NCBI RefSeq assembly: GCF_900659615.1
Contig: NZ_CAACUY010000043.1
Coordinates: 1-56,558, forward strand
Source of the DNA: Actinomadura fibrosa
GTDB taxonomy: Bacteria > Actinomycetota > Actinomycetes > Streptosporangiales > Streptosporangiaceae
DNA: 56,558 nt
Direction: 5' to 3'
The notes beneath the pieces are model-generated. The model made no database searches and was not told the DNA's origin. It worked only from the letters and a program-made list of their open reading frames with translations. Both the position numbers and the translations under genes were made by a program. This document shows positions 1-8,155 of the stretch, piece by piece; position 1 is the first letter of the stretch; every line of letters starts with the position of its first letter.

Positions 1-107
1 AGCAGCGCGGCGGCGGCGAGGACGGCACCGCCCGCCCGCCCGGACGCCCGCTTCGACGGCCGCTTGGGCGCCGGCCGGGGCGCGCGTGTGGACAACCGGA
101 TGGACAC
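1..107 (-). CDS. N-terminus of a secreted or membrane protein (partial)
   Basis: A GTG codon at 107 on the minus strand is preceded by GGAG six bases upstream. It opens a frame that runs off the window start. The 35 visible residues are a basic stretch rich in Arg, Lys and Pro followed by a Gly/Ala-rich hydrophobic start (GGAVLAAAAL), the shape of a signal peptide or first membrane segment. Almost every codon ends in G or C, as in the confirmed genes nearby. The function cannot be read from this piece. It is co-directional with and downstream of the Nei gene, 138 bp away. Confidence 0.4.
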   Translation of the reverse strand, partial: MSIRLSTRAPRPAPKRPSKRASGRAGGAVLAAAAL

Positions 108-245
108 GGGTGGCTCCTTACGGCTCACGGATACGGATCGATGGCCCTACACCCGTTGGGCGTTCCATCCCGTTCCGCCGCGTTCCATCCGTGCCGCCCG
201 AGCCGCACACCACAGCCCGGGCGGTCGGTTCGGCCCGTGCCGCCG

Positions 246-1004
246 TCAGCCGGTGGCGGGTTCCGGCTGGTCGACGGGGCAGGCGTAGGCCGTCCGTCCG
301 GCGAGCTGCCAGCTGCGGACGGGCGCGCCGCACCGGCGGCACGTCTCGCGCTTGTAGACCCACCGCTCGTCCGGCGCCGACGGGTCGCTGACGACCTGCC
401 CGGCGTCCCGTCCGAGCGCCATGTACCGGACGGCGGCCTCCCACAGCCGGGACGCGCCGCCGGGGCCGAGGCCGCGCGCGGCGGGGTGCAGGCCGGTCAC
501 GAACAGCAGTTCGGCGCGCCAGGCGTTGCCGACGCCCGCCCAGACGGCCTGGTCGAGGATCGCCGCGCCGACCGGGACGCGCGCGGCGGCCATCCGCCGG
601 ACCGCCTCCGCCTCGTCGGCGTCGTCCCTGAGCGGGTCGGGGCCGAGCGAGGCACGCAGCGCGGCGAGCTCCGGCTCGTCCAAGGCCTCGCAGCGGGAGG
701 GGGCGATGAGGTCGAACGCGGCGTCCGCCGTGGCGAGGCGGAGCCGCGTCCCGCCGCGCGGCGGGGTCGCGGGGTCGTCGTAGCGCAGGAACAGCCCGCG
801 CATGCCGAGGTGCACGTGCACGGCCCGAGCGTCGTCGAACACGTAGAACAGGTGCTTGCCGTACGCCTCGACGGTCCGCATCCGGCAGCCGTCATAGGGA
901 TCCGCGTCGAACCTGCCCTGCGGGCTCGTCGCGCGCACACGGCGGCCGGCGAGCGCTCCGGCCTGCTCGACGGCGTACCGGTGAAGCAGATGTCCCTCTG
1001 GCAT
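246..1004 (-). CDS. nei: Fpg/Nei-family DNA glycosylase (endonuclease VIII-like)
   Basis: This is a 252-residue base-excision repair glycosylase/AP lyase that would remove oxidised bases from DNA. The start is set by the invariant N-terminus PEG (catalytic Pro2 and Glu3 after Met) and the family lysine at about residue 50 (AYGKHLF). The helix-two-turn-helix lies around 145-200 (VGNAWRAELLF). The C-terminal zinc finger shows C222-x2-C225 and C242, but the usual fourth cysteine is Asp245 (CPVD instead of CPxC). Asp can ligate zinc, so this may be a variant rather than a loss. A LexA-like box lies 39 bp upstream, suggesting SOS control. The neighbouring split-barrel genes are divergent. Confidence 0.9.
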   Translation of the reverse strand: MPEGHLLHRYAVEQAGALAGRRVRATSPQGRFDADPYDGCRMRTVEAYGKHLFYVFDDARAVHVHLGMRGLFLRYDDPATPPRGGTRLRLATADAAFDLIAPSRCEALDEPELAALRASLGPDPLRDDADEAEAVRRMAAARVPVGAAILDQAVWAGVGNAWRAELLFVTGLHPAARGLGPGGASRLWEAAVRYMALGRDAGQVVSDPSAPDERWVYKRETCRRCGAPVRSWQLAGRTAYACPVDQPEPATG

Positions 1005-1042
1005 ACCCGCGTCATACCCACCACGGTCCGGTGGTCGCAGAG

Positions 1043-1058
1043 TCGAACATACTTTCGA
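1043..1058. promoter_or_regulatory. Putative LexA (SOS) box upstream of nei
   Basis: The sequence TCGAACATACTTTCGA matches 11 of 12 conserved positions of the actinobacterial/Gram-positive LexA operator TCGAAC-N4-GTTCGA. It lies in the 125-bp divergent gap between nei and the first split-barrel gene, closer to nei. Its presence before a DNA repair gene supports a real operator. Confidence 0.6.
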
Positions 1059-1129
1059 TAGGCTGGGGGCACTGACCTGTCCGGGTGCCCCGGGCCGGCC
1101 GAACCTTCGATGCAAGGGACGGATAGCCG

Positions 1130-1690
1130 ATGGCGTTCTCACCAGAGGTACTCCCAGCCGCCGTCAACGCGATCACCAACTCCCCGGGGCGGCAGCGCCC
1201 CGTCGTCCTGATCACCTGCGACGCCGACGGGCGGCCCCGGGTCTGCGTGCCCGACTGGGGCGACCTGCGCGCCGTCGACGACCGGCACCTGCGCGTGGCG
1301 GTCTGGCCGTCCGACCCCACCGCCGCCAACCTGGACCGCGACGCCTCCGCCCTGCTGATCGTCACCATCCCGTCCGACGTCTACGTCGTGAACGCCACGG
1401 CCCGGCTGCTGGAAGGCGCCGCGATGGTGTGGGCCCACTACGAGCTGACGATCACCTCGGCGGGGGTCGCGGACCGCGGCACCGTCCCGCGCCCGCGGTC
1501 CGAGAGCGACGCCGAGGCCGGATGGGAGGTCCTGGCGCAGCGGCCCTCGAAGGCGGACGGCGCGCCCGCCGGCAGGGCCCCGGCGCTCGAAGCCCGGCGC
1601 CGGACCTCGCCGCAGCGCTCCCCCTGGGCCCGCCCGCCGGGTCCGGGCGGCAAGGGGGAGCATCGCTGCACCGAAGGGGCCCGGCCGTAA
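1130..1690 (+). CDS. Pyridoxamine 5'-phosphate oxidase-like split-barrel protein, copy 1
   Basis: This 186-residue protein has an N-terminal FMN-binding split-barrel-like core (residues about 1-115: VVLITCDADGRPRVCVPDWG, then a strand pair and YVVNATARLLEG) and a polar Pro/Arg-rich tail. The family includes flavin or F420-dependent reductases and heme-degrading enzymes; the substrate is unknown. The ATG is preceded by AAGGGACGG. It is a close tandem paralog of the next gene, and even the C-terminal tail (GGKGEHRCTEGARP) is conserved between copies, which supports both reading frames to the end. Confidence 0.7.
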   Translation: MAFSPEVLPAAVNAITNSPGRQRPVVLITCDADGRPRVCVPDWGDLRAVDDRHLRVAVWPSDPTAANLDRDASALLIVTIPSDVYVVNATARLLEGAAMVWAHYELTITSAGVADRGTVPRPRSESDAEAGWEVLAQRPSKADGAPAGRAPALEARRRTSPQRSPWARPPGPGGKGEHRCTEGARP

Positions 1691-1899
1691 GGACGCCCTG
1701 GCCGCGCCGCCGTCCGCACCGTTTCCGTGATCACCCGCCATCCCCGATGGCTGCCTTCTATGGCGGTCCGGATACGTTCGGCGGCGGCGCGGCCGGGTCA
1801 TATCTCGGGTGGACGATCATGCCGTCCGGGAAGGGGCCCCCACCGGCTCAGGGGACGCTCCCGACCCGGCCGGACCTTCGACGTAAGGCGGACATGCCG

Positions 1900-2442
1900 A
1901 TGGTGTTCCCCTCCGAGGTGCTCCCAGCCGCCGTCAACGCGATCACCAGCTCCCCGGGGCGGCAGCGCCCCATCGTCATGGTCACCTCCGACGCCGACGG
2001 CCGGCCCCGGGTCTGCGTGCCCGACTGGGGCGACCTGCGCGTCCTCGACGACCGGCGCCTGCGCGTGGCGATCTGGCCGTCCGACCCCACCGCCCTCAAC
2101 CTGGACCGGGACGCGCCCGTCCTGCTGATCGTCACCGCGCTGTCCGAGGTCTACCTCGTCGACGCCACGGCCCGCCGCCTGGAAGGCGCCGCCATGGTGT
2201 GGGCCCACTACGAGCTCACGATCACCTCGGCGCGGGCCGCCGGCCGCGGCACCGTCCCGTACCTGCCGTCCGACGCCGGCGTGGAGCTCCTGGGGCAGGG
2301 GCCGGACGACGCCGACGACACGTTCCGGGCGAGGGTCACGGCGTTCAGGGCCCGCCGGAAGGCGCCCCGGCGCTCTCCCTGGGCCCCCTCCTCCGAGGGC
2401 GGCAAGGGCGAGCACCGCTGCACGGGAGGCGCCCGGCCATAG
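1900..2442 (+). CDS. Pyridoxamine 5'-phosphate oxidase-like split-barrel protein, copy 2
   Basis: This 180-residue tandem paralog of the preceding gene shares long blocks with it (VLPAAVNAIT, RPRVCVPDWGDLR, EGAAMVWAHYELTITSA) and the same C-terminal GGKGEHRCTGGARP tail. The start is placed at ATG 1900 because it aligns with the ATG of copy 1; an in-frame ATG at 1894 would add two residues. The DNA just upstream (CGGACCTTCGACGTAAGG) also resembles that of copy 1, so the duplication included the ribosome-binding region. Divergence is concentrated between the core and the tail. It converges on the STAS gene. Confidence 0.7.
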   Translation: MVFPSEVLPAAVNAITSSPGRQRPIVMVTSDADGRPRVCVPDWGDLRVLDDRRLRVAIWPSDPTALNLDRDAPVLLIVTALSEVYLVDATARRLEGAAMVWAHYELTITSARAAGRGTVPYLPSDAGVELLGQGPDDADDTFRARVTAFRARRKAPRRSPWAPSSEGGKGEHRCTGGARP

Positions 2443-2491
2443 CCCGCTCAAGGGCCACGGCACGCAATCAGGGCACGCGGTCAGGGCACGG

Positions 2492-2884
2492 TCAGGACTG
2501 GTTGAGGGCGCCGATCGCGTCGTCGACCGTGGGGTGAAGGGAGAAGATCTCCTCCAGCCCGATAATGCGGAGGACCTGAACGAGGTCGGCGTTCGCTCCG
2601 GCGAGCAGGAGCGCGCTGCCGGCGGCCTGGGCGCGGCGGTAGGCGGCGATGAGCACGGTGATGCCGGTGGAGTCGCAGAAGGCGAGCCCGGACAGGTCGA
2701 TGACGACGCCGGAGCCGGCCGGGAACGACACCGTCTCCAGGGCTTTCCGCAGCTCCGAGGCGGTGTGGTAGTCGAGGTCCCCGGCCACGCCCACGACGGG
2801 GATCTCGGCGTCCGCCGGCGGGAGGGTGACGGCGAGGGTGCGGTCGGTCACCGAAGACGCTCCTGTGCGGATGGCATCCGTCAT
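2492..2884 (-). CDS. STAS-domain anti-sigma factor antagonist
   Basis: This approximately 130-residue STAS protein has the classical phosphorylation-site strand-turn (VVIDLSGLAFCDSTGITVLI); the serine of DSTG would be the target of an RsbW-like kinase. Such proteins release sigma factors by binding the anti-sigma factor when unphosphorylated. ATG 2884 follows GAGGTGGAG. A GTG at 2920 in the same frame would add 12 residues and cannot be excluded. It is divergent from the large partner-switching kinase/phosphatase gene, which contains both a SpoIIE phosphatase and an RsbW-like ATPase that could act on it. Confidence 0.85.
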   Translation of the reverse strand: MTDAIRTGASSVTDRTLAVTLPPADAEIPVVGVAGDLDYHTASELRKALETVSFPAGSGVVIDLSGLAFCDSTGITVLIAAYRRAQAAGSALLLAGANADLVQVLRIIGLEEIFSLHPTVDDAIGALNQS

Positions 2885-2950
2885 CTCCACCTCGTTCGCG
2901 GGCAGCGTCCGAACGGACACATATCCTGGGCTGATCTATCCTATTTTTTC

Positions 2951-2976
2951 GTTAATTCACCTCGACGCTCGGTAAA
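2951..2976 (+). promoter_or_regulatory. Candidate stress-type promoter before the partner-switching gene
   Basis: In an unusually AT-rich stretch between the divergent STAS and kinase genes, GTTA (2951) and GGTAAA (2971) lie at a spacing like that of SigB-type promoters (GNNT, 14-16 bases, GGGTA). The match is loose and rests only on sequence pattern and on the function of the downstream gene. Confidence 0.25.
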
Positions 2977-3112
2977 GATGTACGGGGCACGAGCGCCGAG
3001 GGATCGAGCGTGCACCGGGAACAACGTACGGCAACGGCTGCCGTGATCCGGTCACCGGCACGACCACCGCGAGCGTTTCGAGCGGCCGGTGCGGACGCCA
3101 GAGGGGGGCGGC

Positions 3113-6100
3113 GTGAGCGTGGGAGGGGTCGGTGTGAACGAAGGGGTGTTCGGCGCCGACAGCGAGATCGGGCGCGATCTCGCCGACGTGGACTGGGCGG
3201 CGACCCCGCTCGGGCCGCCGTCCGGCTGGCCGCAGAGCCTGCGGACCGCGGTGAGCATCCTCCTGTCGTCGCGGTTCTCGATGTGGATGGCGTGGGGCCC
3301 CGACCTGACGTTCTTCTGCAACGCCGCCTACCGGCGCGACACCCTGGGCCGCAAGTACCCCTGGGCGCTGGGCCGTCCGGCGGCCGAGGTGTGGACGGAG
3401 ATCTGGGACGACATCGGCCCGCGGATCGACACCGTCCTGACCACCGGGGAGGCCACCTGGGACGAGGCGCTGCTGCTGTTCCTCCAGCGGTCCGGCTACT
3501 CCGAGGAGACCTACCACACCTTCTCCTACAGCCCGTTGCGGGACGACTCCGGCGCCGTGGTCGGGATGCTGTGCGTGGTCATCGAGGAGACCGAGCGGGT
3601 CATCGGCGCGCGGCGCATGACGACGCTGCGGGACCTCGGTTCCGACCCCAGCGTGATCCGCACCGAGGAGGAGACGCTGACCTTCGCCCACCGGCAGCTC
3701 GACCGCAACAAGCGGGACCTCCCCTTCACGCTGACGTACCTGTTCGAGGAGGACGGCGGGGCGCGGCTGGCGGAGGCGACCGGGATCCCCGCCGTCCATC
3801 CGGCCGCCCGGGAGGGCGTGTGGCCCGTGGCGGCGCTCTCCCGGGGAGAGTCGGTCGTGGTGCCGCTCGAAGGCGAGGCGTTCGCGAAGCTGCCGTCCGG
3901 GGACTGGCAGGACCCGCCCGTCCAGGCGCTGGTGGTGCCGCTGCTCCAGCAGGGCAGCGCGCCGTACGGGTTCCTGGTGGCGGGGCTGAACCGGTACCGC
4001 CCGCTGGACGAGGGGTACCGCGGGTTCGTGGAGCTGACCGCCGGGCATCTCGCGGCGGGCATCGCGAGCGCGCGGAGCTACCAGGCGCAGCAGCGGCGGG
4101 CGGAGGAGCTGGCCGAGCTCGACCGCGCCAAGACGACGTTCTTCTCCAACATCAGCCACGAGTTCCGCACCCCGCTCACGCTGATCATGGGGCCGGTGCA
4201 GGAGCTCCGCGGCCGTCTGGAGGACGCCGACGAGCGGGTCCTCCAGGAGCTGGAGATCATCCACCGGAACGGGCTGCGGCTGGGCAAGCTGGTCAACACG
4301 CTGCTGGACTTCTCCCGCATCGAGGCCGGCCGGATGCAGGCGCACTACGAGCCGGTCGACCTGTCCGCCGTCACCGCGGAGCTGGCCAGCGTCTTCCGCT
4401 CCGCCATCGACCGGGCCGGGCTGGCGTTCGAGGTGGCCTGCGACCCGCTGCCCGAGCCCGTGTACGTCGACCGCGGCATGTGGGAGAAGGTGATCCTCAA
4501 CCTGCTCAGCAACGCGCTGAAGTTCACCTTCGAGGGGTCGATCCGGGTCGGGGCGCGCGTCGTGGACGGGCAGGCGGAGGTGACGGTCGCCGACACCGGC
4601 GTCGGCGTCGCCGAGGACGAGATCCCCCGGCTGTTCGAGCGCTTCCACCGCATCGAGAACGGCCGCACGCGCGCCCGGTCCAACGAGGGCAGCGGCATCG
4701 GCCTCGCCCTGGTCAAGGAGCTGGTCGGCCTGCACGGCGGCACGATCACCGCGGAGAGCCGCGAGGGCGAGGGCACCCGGTTCACCGTCCGGCTGCCGTT
4801 CGGGGCGGCGCACCTGCCCGCGGACGCCGTCGCCGCGGCGGACGGGCCGGACGGCGCGCCGGGCGGGTCCGCGGGGGTGTCGGCCAGCGCCGACCCCTAC
4901 GTCCAGGAGGCCCTGCGCTGGCTGCCGCGGGAGCAGGCCGACGAGCCCGCCGCCGACGCCCCGGCGGAGGCGGGCCCCACGGCCGCGACCACCGCGCCGC
5001 AGGTGCCGGCCCGGGTGCTGGTCGCCGACGACAACGCCGACATGCGCGAGTACCTCACCCGCCTGCTGCGCGGCGCCGGCTACGAGGTGGACGCGGTCGC
5101 CGACGGGCGGGCGGCGCTCGGGGCCGTCCGCGCGGCCGCGCCCGACCTGGTCGTCAGCGACGTGATGATGCCCCACCTGGACGGGCTGGGGCTGGTGGCG
5201 GCGCTGCGCGGCGACCCCCGCACGGCGGCCGTGCCGGTGCTGCTGCTGTCGGCCCGCGCCGACCAGGACGCCTCGATCGAGGGGCTGCGGGCGGGCGCCG
5301 ACGACTACATGCTGAAGCCGTTCGCCGCCGCCGAGCTGCTCGCCCGGGCCCGGGCGAACGTAGAGCTGGCGCGGCTGCGCAACCACCACGCCCGCTGGCG
5401 CACCGCGCTGGTCGACTCGCTCCAGGAGGCGTTCTTCGTCTGCGACGAGGACGGCGCCGTCATCGAGATCAACACCGCGTTCACCGACATCCTCGGATAC
5501 GGCCCGGAGGGGCTGCCCTACCCGCCGGTCCACCCCTGGTGGCCGGACGAGCGGACCGACCCGCAGGCGTACCGGCAGGTCGCCGAGGCGTTCGGCACCC
5601 TGCTCGGGCAGGAGCGCGGCACCTACACCATCCCCGTGGACCACCGCGACGGGCACCGGCTGTGGGCGAGCGCCTCCTTCAACCAGGTCCGCGACCCCGA
5701 GACCGGGCGCCGCGTCGTCGTCGGCACGTTCCGCGACGTCACCGCCGAGCACTACGCCATCCAGCGCGAGACCGCGCTGGCGGCGCTGAGCATGCGGCTC
5801 GCCGAGGCCGTGAGCCTGTCGGAGGCGCTGGACGGCGCGCTCGCGGAGCTGCGGGACGTGTGGCGCGCCGAACGCGTGCTCGCCGCGATCTTCCAGGGCG
5901 ACGGCCCGCCCGCGCTGACGTCCACCGACCCGGAGGTGACCTGGGAGTCCCTTCCGGAGCGGCGGCGCGACGAGCTGGCGTCCCTGCGCGACCACCCGAC
6001 GCTCTCTCCGTCCGCCGAGCACACCACGGCGATCACGCTGGAGCATCCGCTCGGGTCCCTGGTGCTGTGGATCGATCTCAGCGAACGGCGACCGTTCACC

Positions 6101-7261
6101 GACCAGGACCAGGTGCTGCTGTCGCTGCTGGCCGGCCGGCTCGCCCAGGGCCTGGCCCGCGCCCACCAGATCGACCGGCAGCGGGAGACCGCCCTGGCGC
6201 TCCAGCGCGCCATCCTCGGCCCCTCGCAGCTCCCGATCGGGTTCGCGGTCCGCTACGAGCCCGCGGCCCGTCCGCTGGAGGTCGGCGGCGACTGGTACGA
6301 CGTGCTGACCTTCCCCGACGGCCGGATCGGCATCGTCGTCGGCGACTGCGTCGGCCGCGGCCTGGACGCAGCGACCGTCATGGGGCAGCTCCGCAGCGCA
6401 TGCCGGGCCCTGCTCCTACGGGACGCCAGCCCCGCCCGCGCGCTGATGACCCTCGACCACTTCGCCGCGGGCATCCCCGAGGCGGTGTGCACCACCGTGT
6501 TCTGCGGCGTCCTGGACCCCGAGACCGGCGAGCTCACCTACGCCAGCGCCGGGCACCCGCCCGCCATCCTCGCCCGGCCGAACGGCTCGGTCGAGCTCCT
6601 CGACGGCGGCCGGTCCCTGCCGCTCGCCGTCCGGCCGGGCGCATCCCGGCCGGAGGCCGGAGCCACCATTCCCCCGCGCGCCACCGTGCTGCTCTACACC
6701 GACGGGCTCGTCGAGCGCCGCCGCCGCCCGCTGAGCGACGGCATCGCCCAGGCCGGCGAGGCCGTGCAGGACGGCCGCGACGAGGCCGTCGACGACCTCG
6801 CCACCCGCATCATGACCCGGCTGGCCCCGCCGGACGGCTACGACGACGACGTCGCGCTGCTGCTGTACCGGCACCCCGCCCCGCTGGAGGTGACGTTCCC
6901 CGCCGAGTCGTCCCAGCTCGGCCGGGTCCGGGACGCGCTGCGCGGCTGGCTCGCCCGCTGCGGGCTCTCCCGCCGCACCACCCAGAACGTCCTGGTGGCC
7001 GCCGGTGAGGCGTGCGCGAACGCCATCGAGCACGGCCACCGGCACAGCCCGGGCGACGCCGTCCGGCTGCGCGCCGAGGCGCACGCCGACCGGCTCGACC
7101 TCGTCATCGCCGACAGCGGTCGCTGGCGGACGCCCCGGGCGGAGCCGGATCCGAACCGCGGCCACGGGACGGCGCTGATGCGCGCACTGATGCAGGAGAT
7201 CACCATCACTCCCGGGCCGGACGGCACGACCGTCCGCATGCACACCAGGATCGAGTCATGA
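3113..7261 (+). CDS. Giant hybrid kinase / receiver / SpoIIE phosphatase / RsbW-like ATPase
   Basis: About 1382 residues combine a full signalling chain. Order: PAS-like sensor (about 10-165), GAF-like region (165-330), HisKA with phospho-acceptor His349 in SHEFRTP, HATPase_c (N box NLLSNALKF near 465, DTGVGV, GSGIGLALV), receiver domain with phospho-Asp683 (VVSDVMMPHLDG), second PAS (about 766-880), GAF-like region (885-1020), PP2C/SpoIIE phosphatase (about 1030-1250; GGDWYD, GDCVGRG) and a C-terminal RsbW-like ATPase (1257-1382; EACANAIEHG, GHGTALM). It should sense a signal, phosphorylate itself and dephosphorylate or phosphorylate STAS antagonists. GTG 3113 follows GAGGGGGG; GTG 3134 after GGGAGGGG is an equally good start. 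Its stop overlaps the next start (ATGA), so the two are translationally coupled. Confidence 0.9.
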   Translation: MSVGGVGVNEGVFGADSEIGRDLADVDWAATPLGPPSGWPQSLRTAVSILLSSRFSMWMAWGPDLTFFCNAAYRRDTLGRKYPWALGRPAAEVWTEIWDDIGPRIDTVLTTGEATWDEALLLFLQRSGYSEETYHTFSYSPLRDDSGAVVGMLCVVIEETERVIGARRMTTLRDLGSDPSVIRTEEETLTFAHRQLDRNKRDLPFTLTYLFEEDGGARLAEATGIPAVHPAAREGVWPVAALSRGESVVVPLEGEAFAKLPSGDWQDPPVQALVVPLLQQGSAPYGFLVAGLNRYRPLDEGYRGFVELTAGHLAAGIASARSYQAQQRRAEELAELDRAKTTFFSNISHEFRTPLTLIMGPVQELRGRLEDADERVLQELEIIHRNGLRLGKLVNTLLDFSRIEAGRMQAHYEPVDLSAVTAELASVFRSAIDRAGLAFEVACDPLPEPVYVDRGMWEKVILNLLSNALKFTFEGSIRVGARVVDGQAEVTVADTGVGVAEDEIPRLFERFHRIENGRTRARSNEGSGIGLALVKELVGLHGGTITAESREGEGTRFTVRLPFGAAHLPADAVAAADGPDGAPGGSAGVSASADPYVQEALRWLPREQADEPAADAPAEAGPTAATTAPQVPARVLVADDNADMREYLTRLLRGAGYEVDAVADGRAALGAVRAAAPDLVVSDVMMPHLDGLGLVAALRGDPRTAAVPVLLLSARADQDASIEGLRAGADDYMLKPFAAAELLARARANVELARLRNHHARWRTALVDSLQEAFFVCDEDGAVIEINTAFTDILGYGPEGLPYPPVHPWWPDERTDPQAYRQVAEAFGTLLGQERGTYTIPVDHRDGHRLWASASFNQVRDPETGRRVVVGTFRDVTAEHYAIQRETALAALSMRLAEAVSLSEALDGALAELRDVWRAERVLAAIFQGDGPPALTSTDPEVTWESLPERRRDELASLRDHPTLSPSAEHTTAITLEHPLGSLVLWIDLSERRPFTDQDQVLLSLLAGRLAQGLARAHQIDRQRETALALQRAILGPSQLPIGFAVRYEPAARPLEVGGDWYDVLTFPDGRIGIVVGDCVGRGLDAATVMGQLRSACRALLLRDASPARALMTLDHFAAGIPEAVCTTVFCGVLDPETGELTYASAGHPPAILARPNGSVELLDGGRSLPLAVRPGASRPEAGATIPPRATVLLYTDGLVERRRRPLSDGIAQAGEAVQDGRDEAVDDLATRIMTRLAPPDGYDDDVALLLYRHPAPLEVTFPAESSQLGRVRDALRGWLARCGLSRRTTQNVLVAAGEACANAIEHGHRHSPGDAVRLRAEAHADRLDLVIADSGRWRTPRAEPDPNRGHGTALMRALMQEITITPGPDGTTVRMHTRIES

Positions 7262-7578
7262 CCACGCCGCTCACGCTCACCCCCGGCCGGGCCCCGGACG
7301 GCACCGCCGTGCTGGCCGCCGCGGGCGAGATCGACATGAGCAACAGCCAGGACTTCGCCGCCGCCATCACCGCCGCCCTCGACGGCGCGGCCGGCCCGCT
7401 CGTGGTGGACCTCAGCGCCGTCGAGTACCTCGACAGCGCCGGCCTCAGCATCCTGTTCCGCCACGCCGAGCGCCTCGAACTGGTCGCCCCGCCCGTGCTG
7501 GAACCGGTCCTGACCCTCTCGGGCATCGCCGACCTGACCACCGTCCGTCCCGTGCCGTCCTCGGCGGACGGCACCTGA
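7258..7578 (+). CDS. STAS-domain antagonist coupled to the giant kinase
   Basis: This 106-residue STAS protein has the core VVDLSAVEYLDSAGLSIL, with Ser of DSAG as the likely phosphorylation site. Its ATG overlaps the TGA of the preceding gene by four bases, so it is very likely a direct partner of that protein's SpoIIE and RsbW-like domains. The C-terminus is short and acidic. Confidence 0.85.
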   Translation: MTTPLTLTPGRAPDGTAVLAAAGEIDMSNSQDFAAAITAALDGAAGPLVVDLSAVEYLDSAGLSILFRHAERLELVAPPVLEPVLTLSGIADLTTVRPVPSSADGT

Positions 7579-7640
7579 GCCGCCCCGCGGGCGCCACCCC
7601 CGCCCGCCGGACGACCGCGAACCCACGCCGAAGGAGCCAC

Positions 7641-8006
7641 ATGGCCGAGTACGAGGTGACCGGCAGCGCCCAGCACGGGCGCGCCGTGATCACCCTGACC
7701 GGGGACCTGGCCCTCGACACCGTGCAGCAGGTCGAGCAGGACATGCGCGACGCCCGCCGCCGGCACGGCGAGCACCTCGTCCTGGACCTGCGCGGCCTGC
7801 GGTTCCTGGACTCCACCGGCCTCAGCCTGCTGCTGCGCTTCTACCTGGCCGCCGAGGGGCGCGGCGGCAGCGCCGTCCTGGCCGGCCCGATCCAGGACGA
7901 GGTGCTGCGCGTCCTCCAGGTCACGCACGTCGACGAGCGGCTGACCATCCGCCCGAACCTCGACACCGCCCTGGCCGACCCACTACCGACCGGCGACCCC
8001 ACCTGA
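7641..8006 (+). CDS. STAS-domain anti-sigma factor antagonist
   Basis: This 121-residue STAS protein has the core LVLDLRGLRFLDSTGLSLLLRF, with the serine of DSTG as predicted phospho-site. It lies 62 bp after the previous STAS gene in the same direction, preceded by AAGGAG, and is the third STAS gene of the cluster. Having several antagonists and one phosphatase/kinase protein suggests integration of several inputs or control of more than one anti-sigma factor. No sigma factor gene is adjacent. Confidence 0.85.
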   Translation: MAEYEVTGSAQHGRAVITLTGDLALDTVQQVEQDMRDARRRHGEHLVLDLRGLRFLDSTGLSLLLRFYLAAEGRGGSAVLAGPIQDEVLRVLQVTHVDERLTIRPNLDTALADPLPTGDPT

Positions 8007-8132
8007 CCCGGCGCCACCGGCCCGGCGCCGCCCGCCGCGCCAGCCTCCGCGACGCGTACCGCGAACTCGTAGCGGATCTCACGCGTCCGTGCTCTCCCTC
8101 TTGGCCCGGCGCTGCGGCGGTGCGATGCTGGT

Positions 8133-8146
8133 TGAACAATCGTTCA
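8133..8146. promoter_or_regulatory. Putative TetR operator overlapping the Shine-Dalgarno of the acyl-CoA dehydrogenase gene
   Basis: TGAACAATCGTTCA is a 14-bp inverted repeat with 12 of 14 symmetrical positions, of the kind bound by TetR regulators of fatty acid genes. Its last base is the first base of the AGGAGG ribosome-binding site (8146-8151). A TetR gene follows the dehydrogenase gene directly. Confidence 0.55.
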
Positions 8147-8155
8147 GGAGGATTT

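Noticed and set aside
2469..2490. Two CAGGGCACG repeats between the convergent split-barrel and STAS genes
   Set aside because: Only two copies at a 13-bp period with no dyad; not enough for an operator or terminator.
2957..7008. Very long open frames on both strands in the partner-switching gene region
   Set aside because: They translate to Arg/Ala/Gly/Pro-rich sequence without domains; the true frame has complete conserved domains. Long antisense frames are expected at this GC content.
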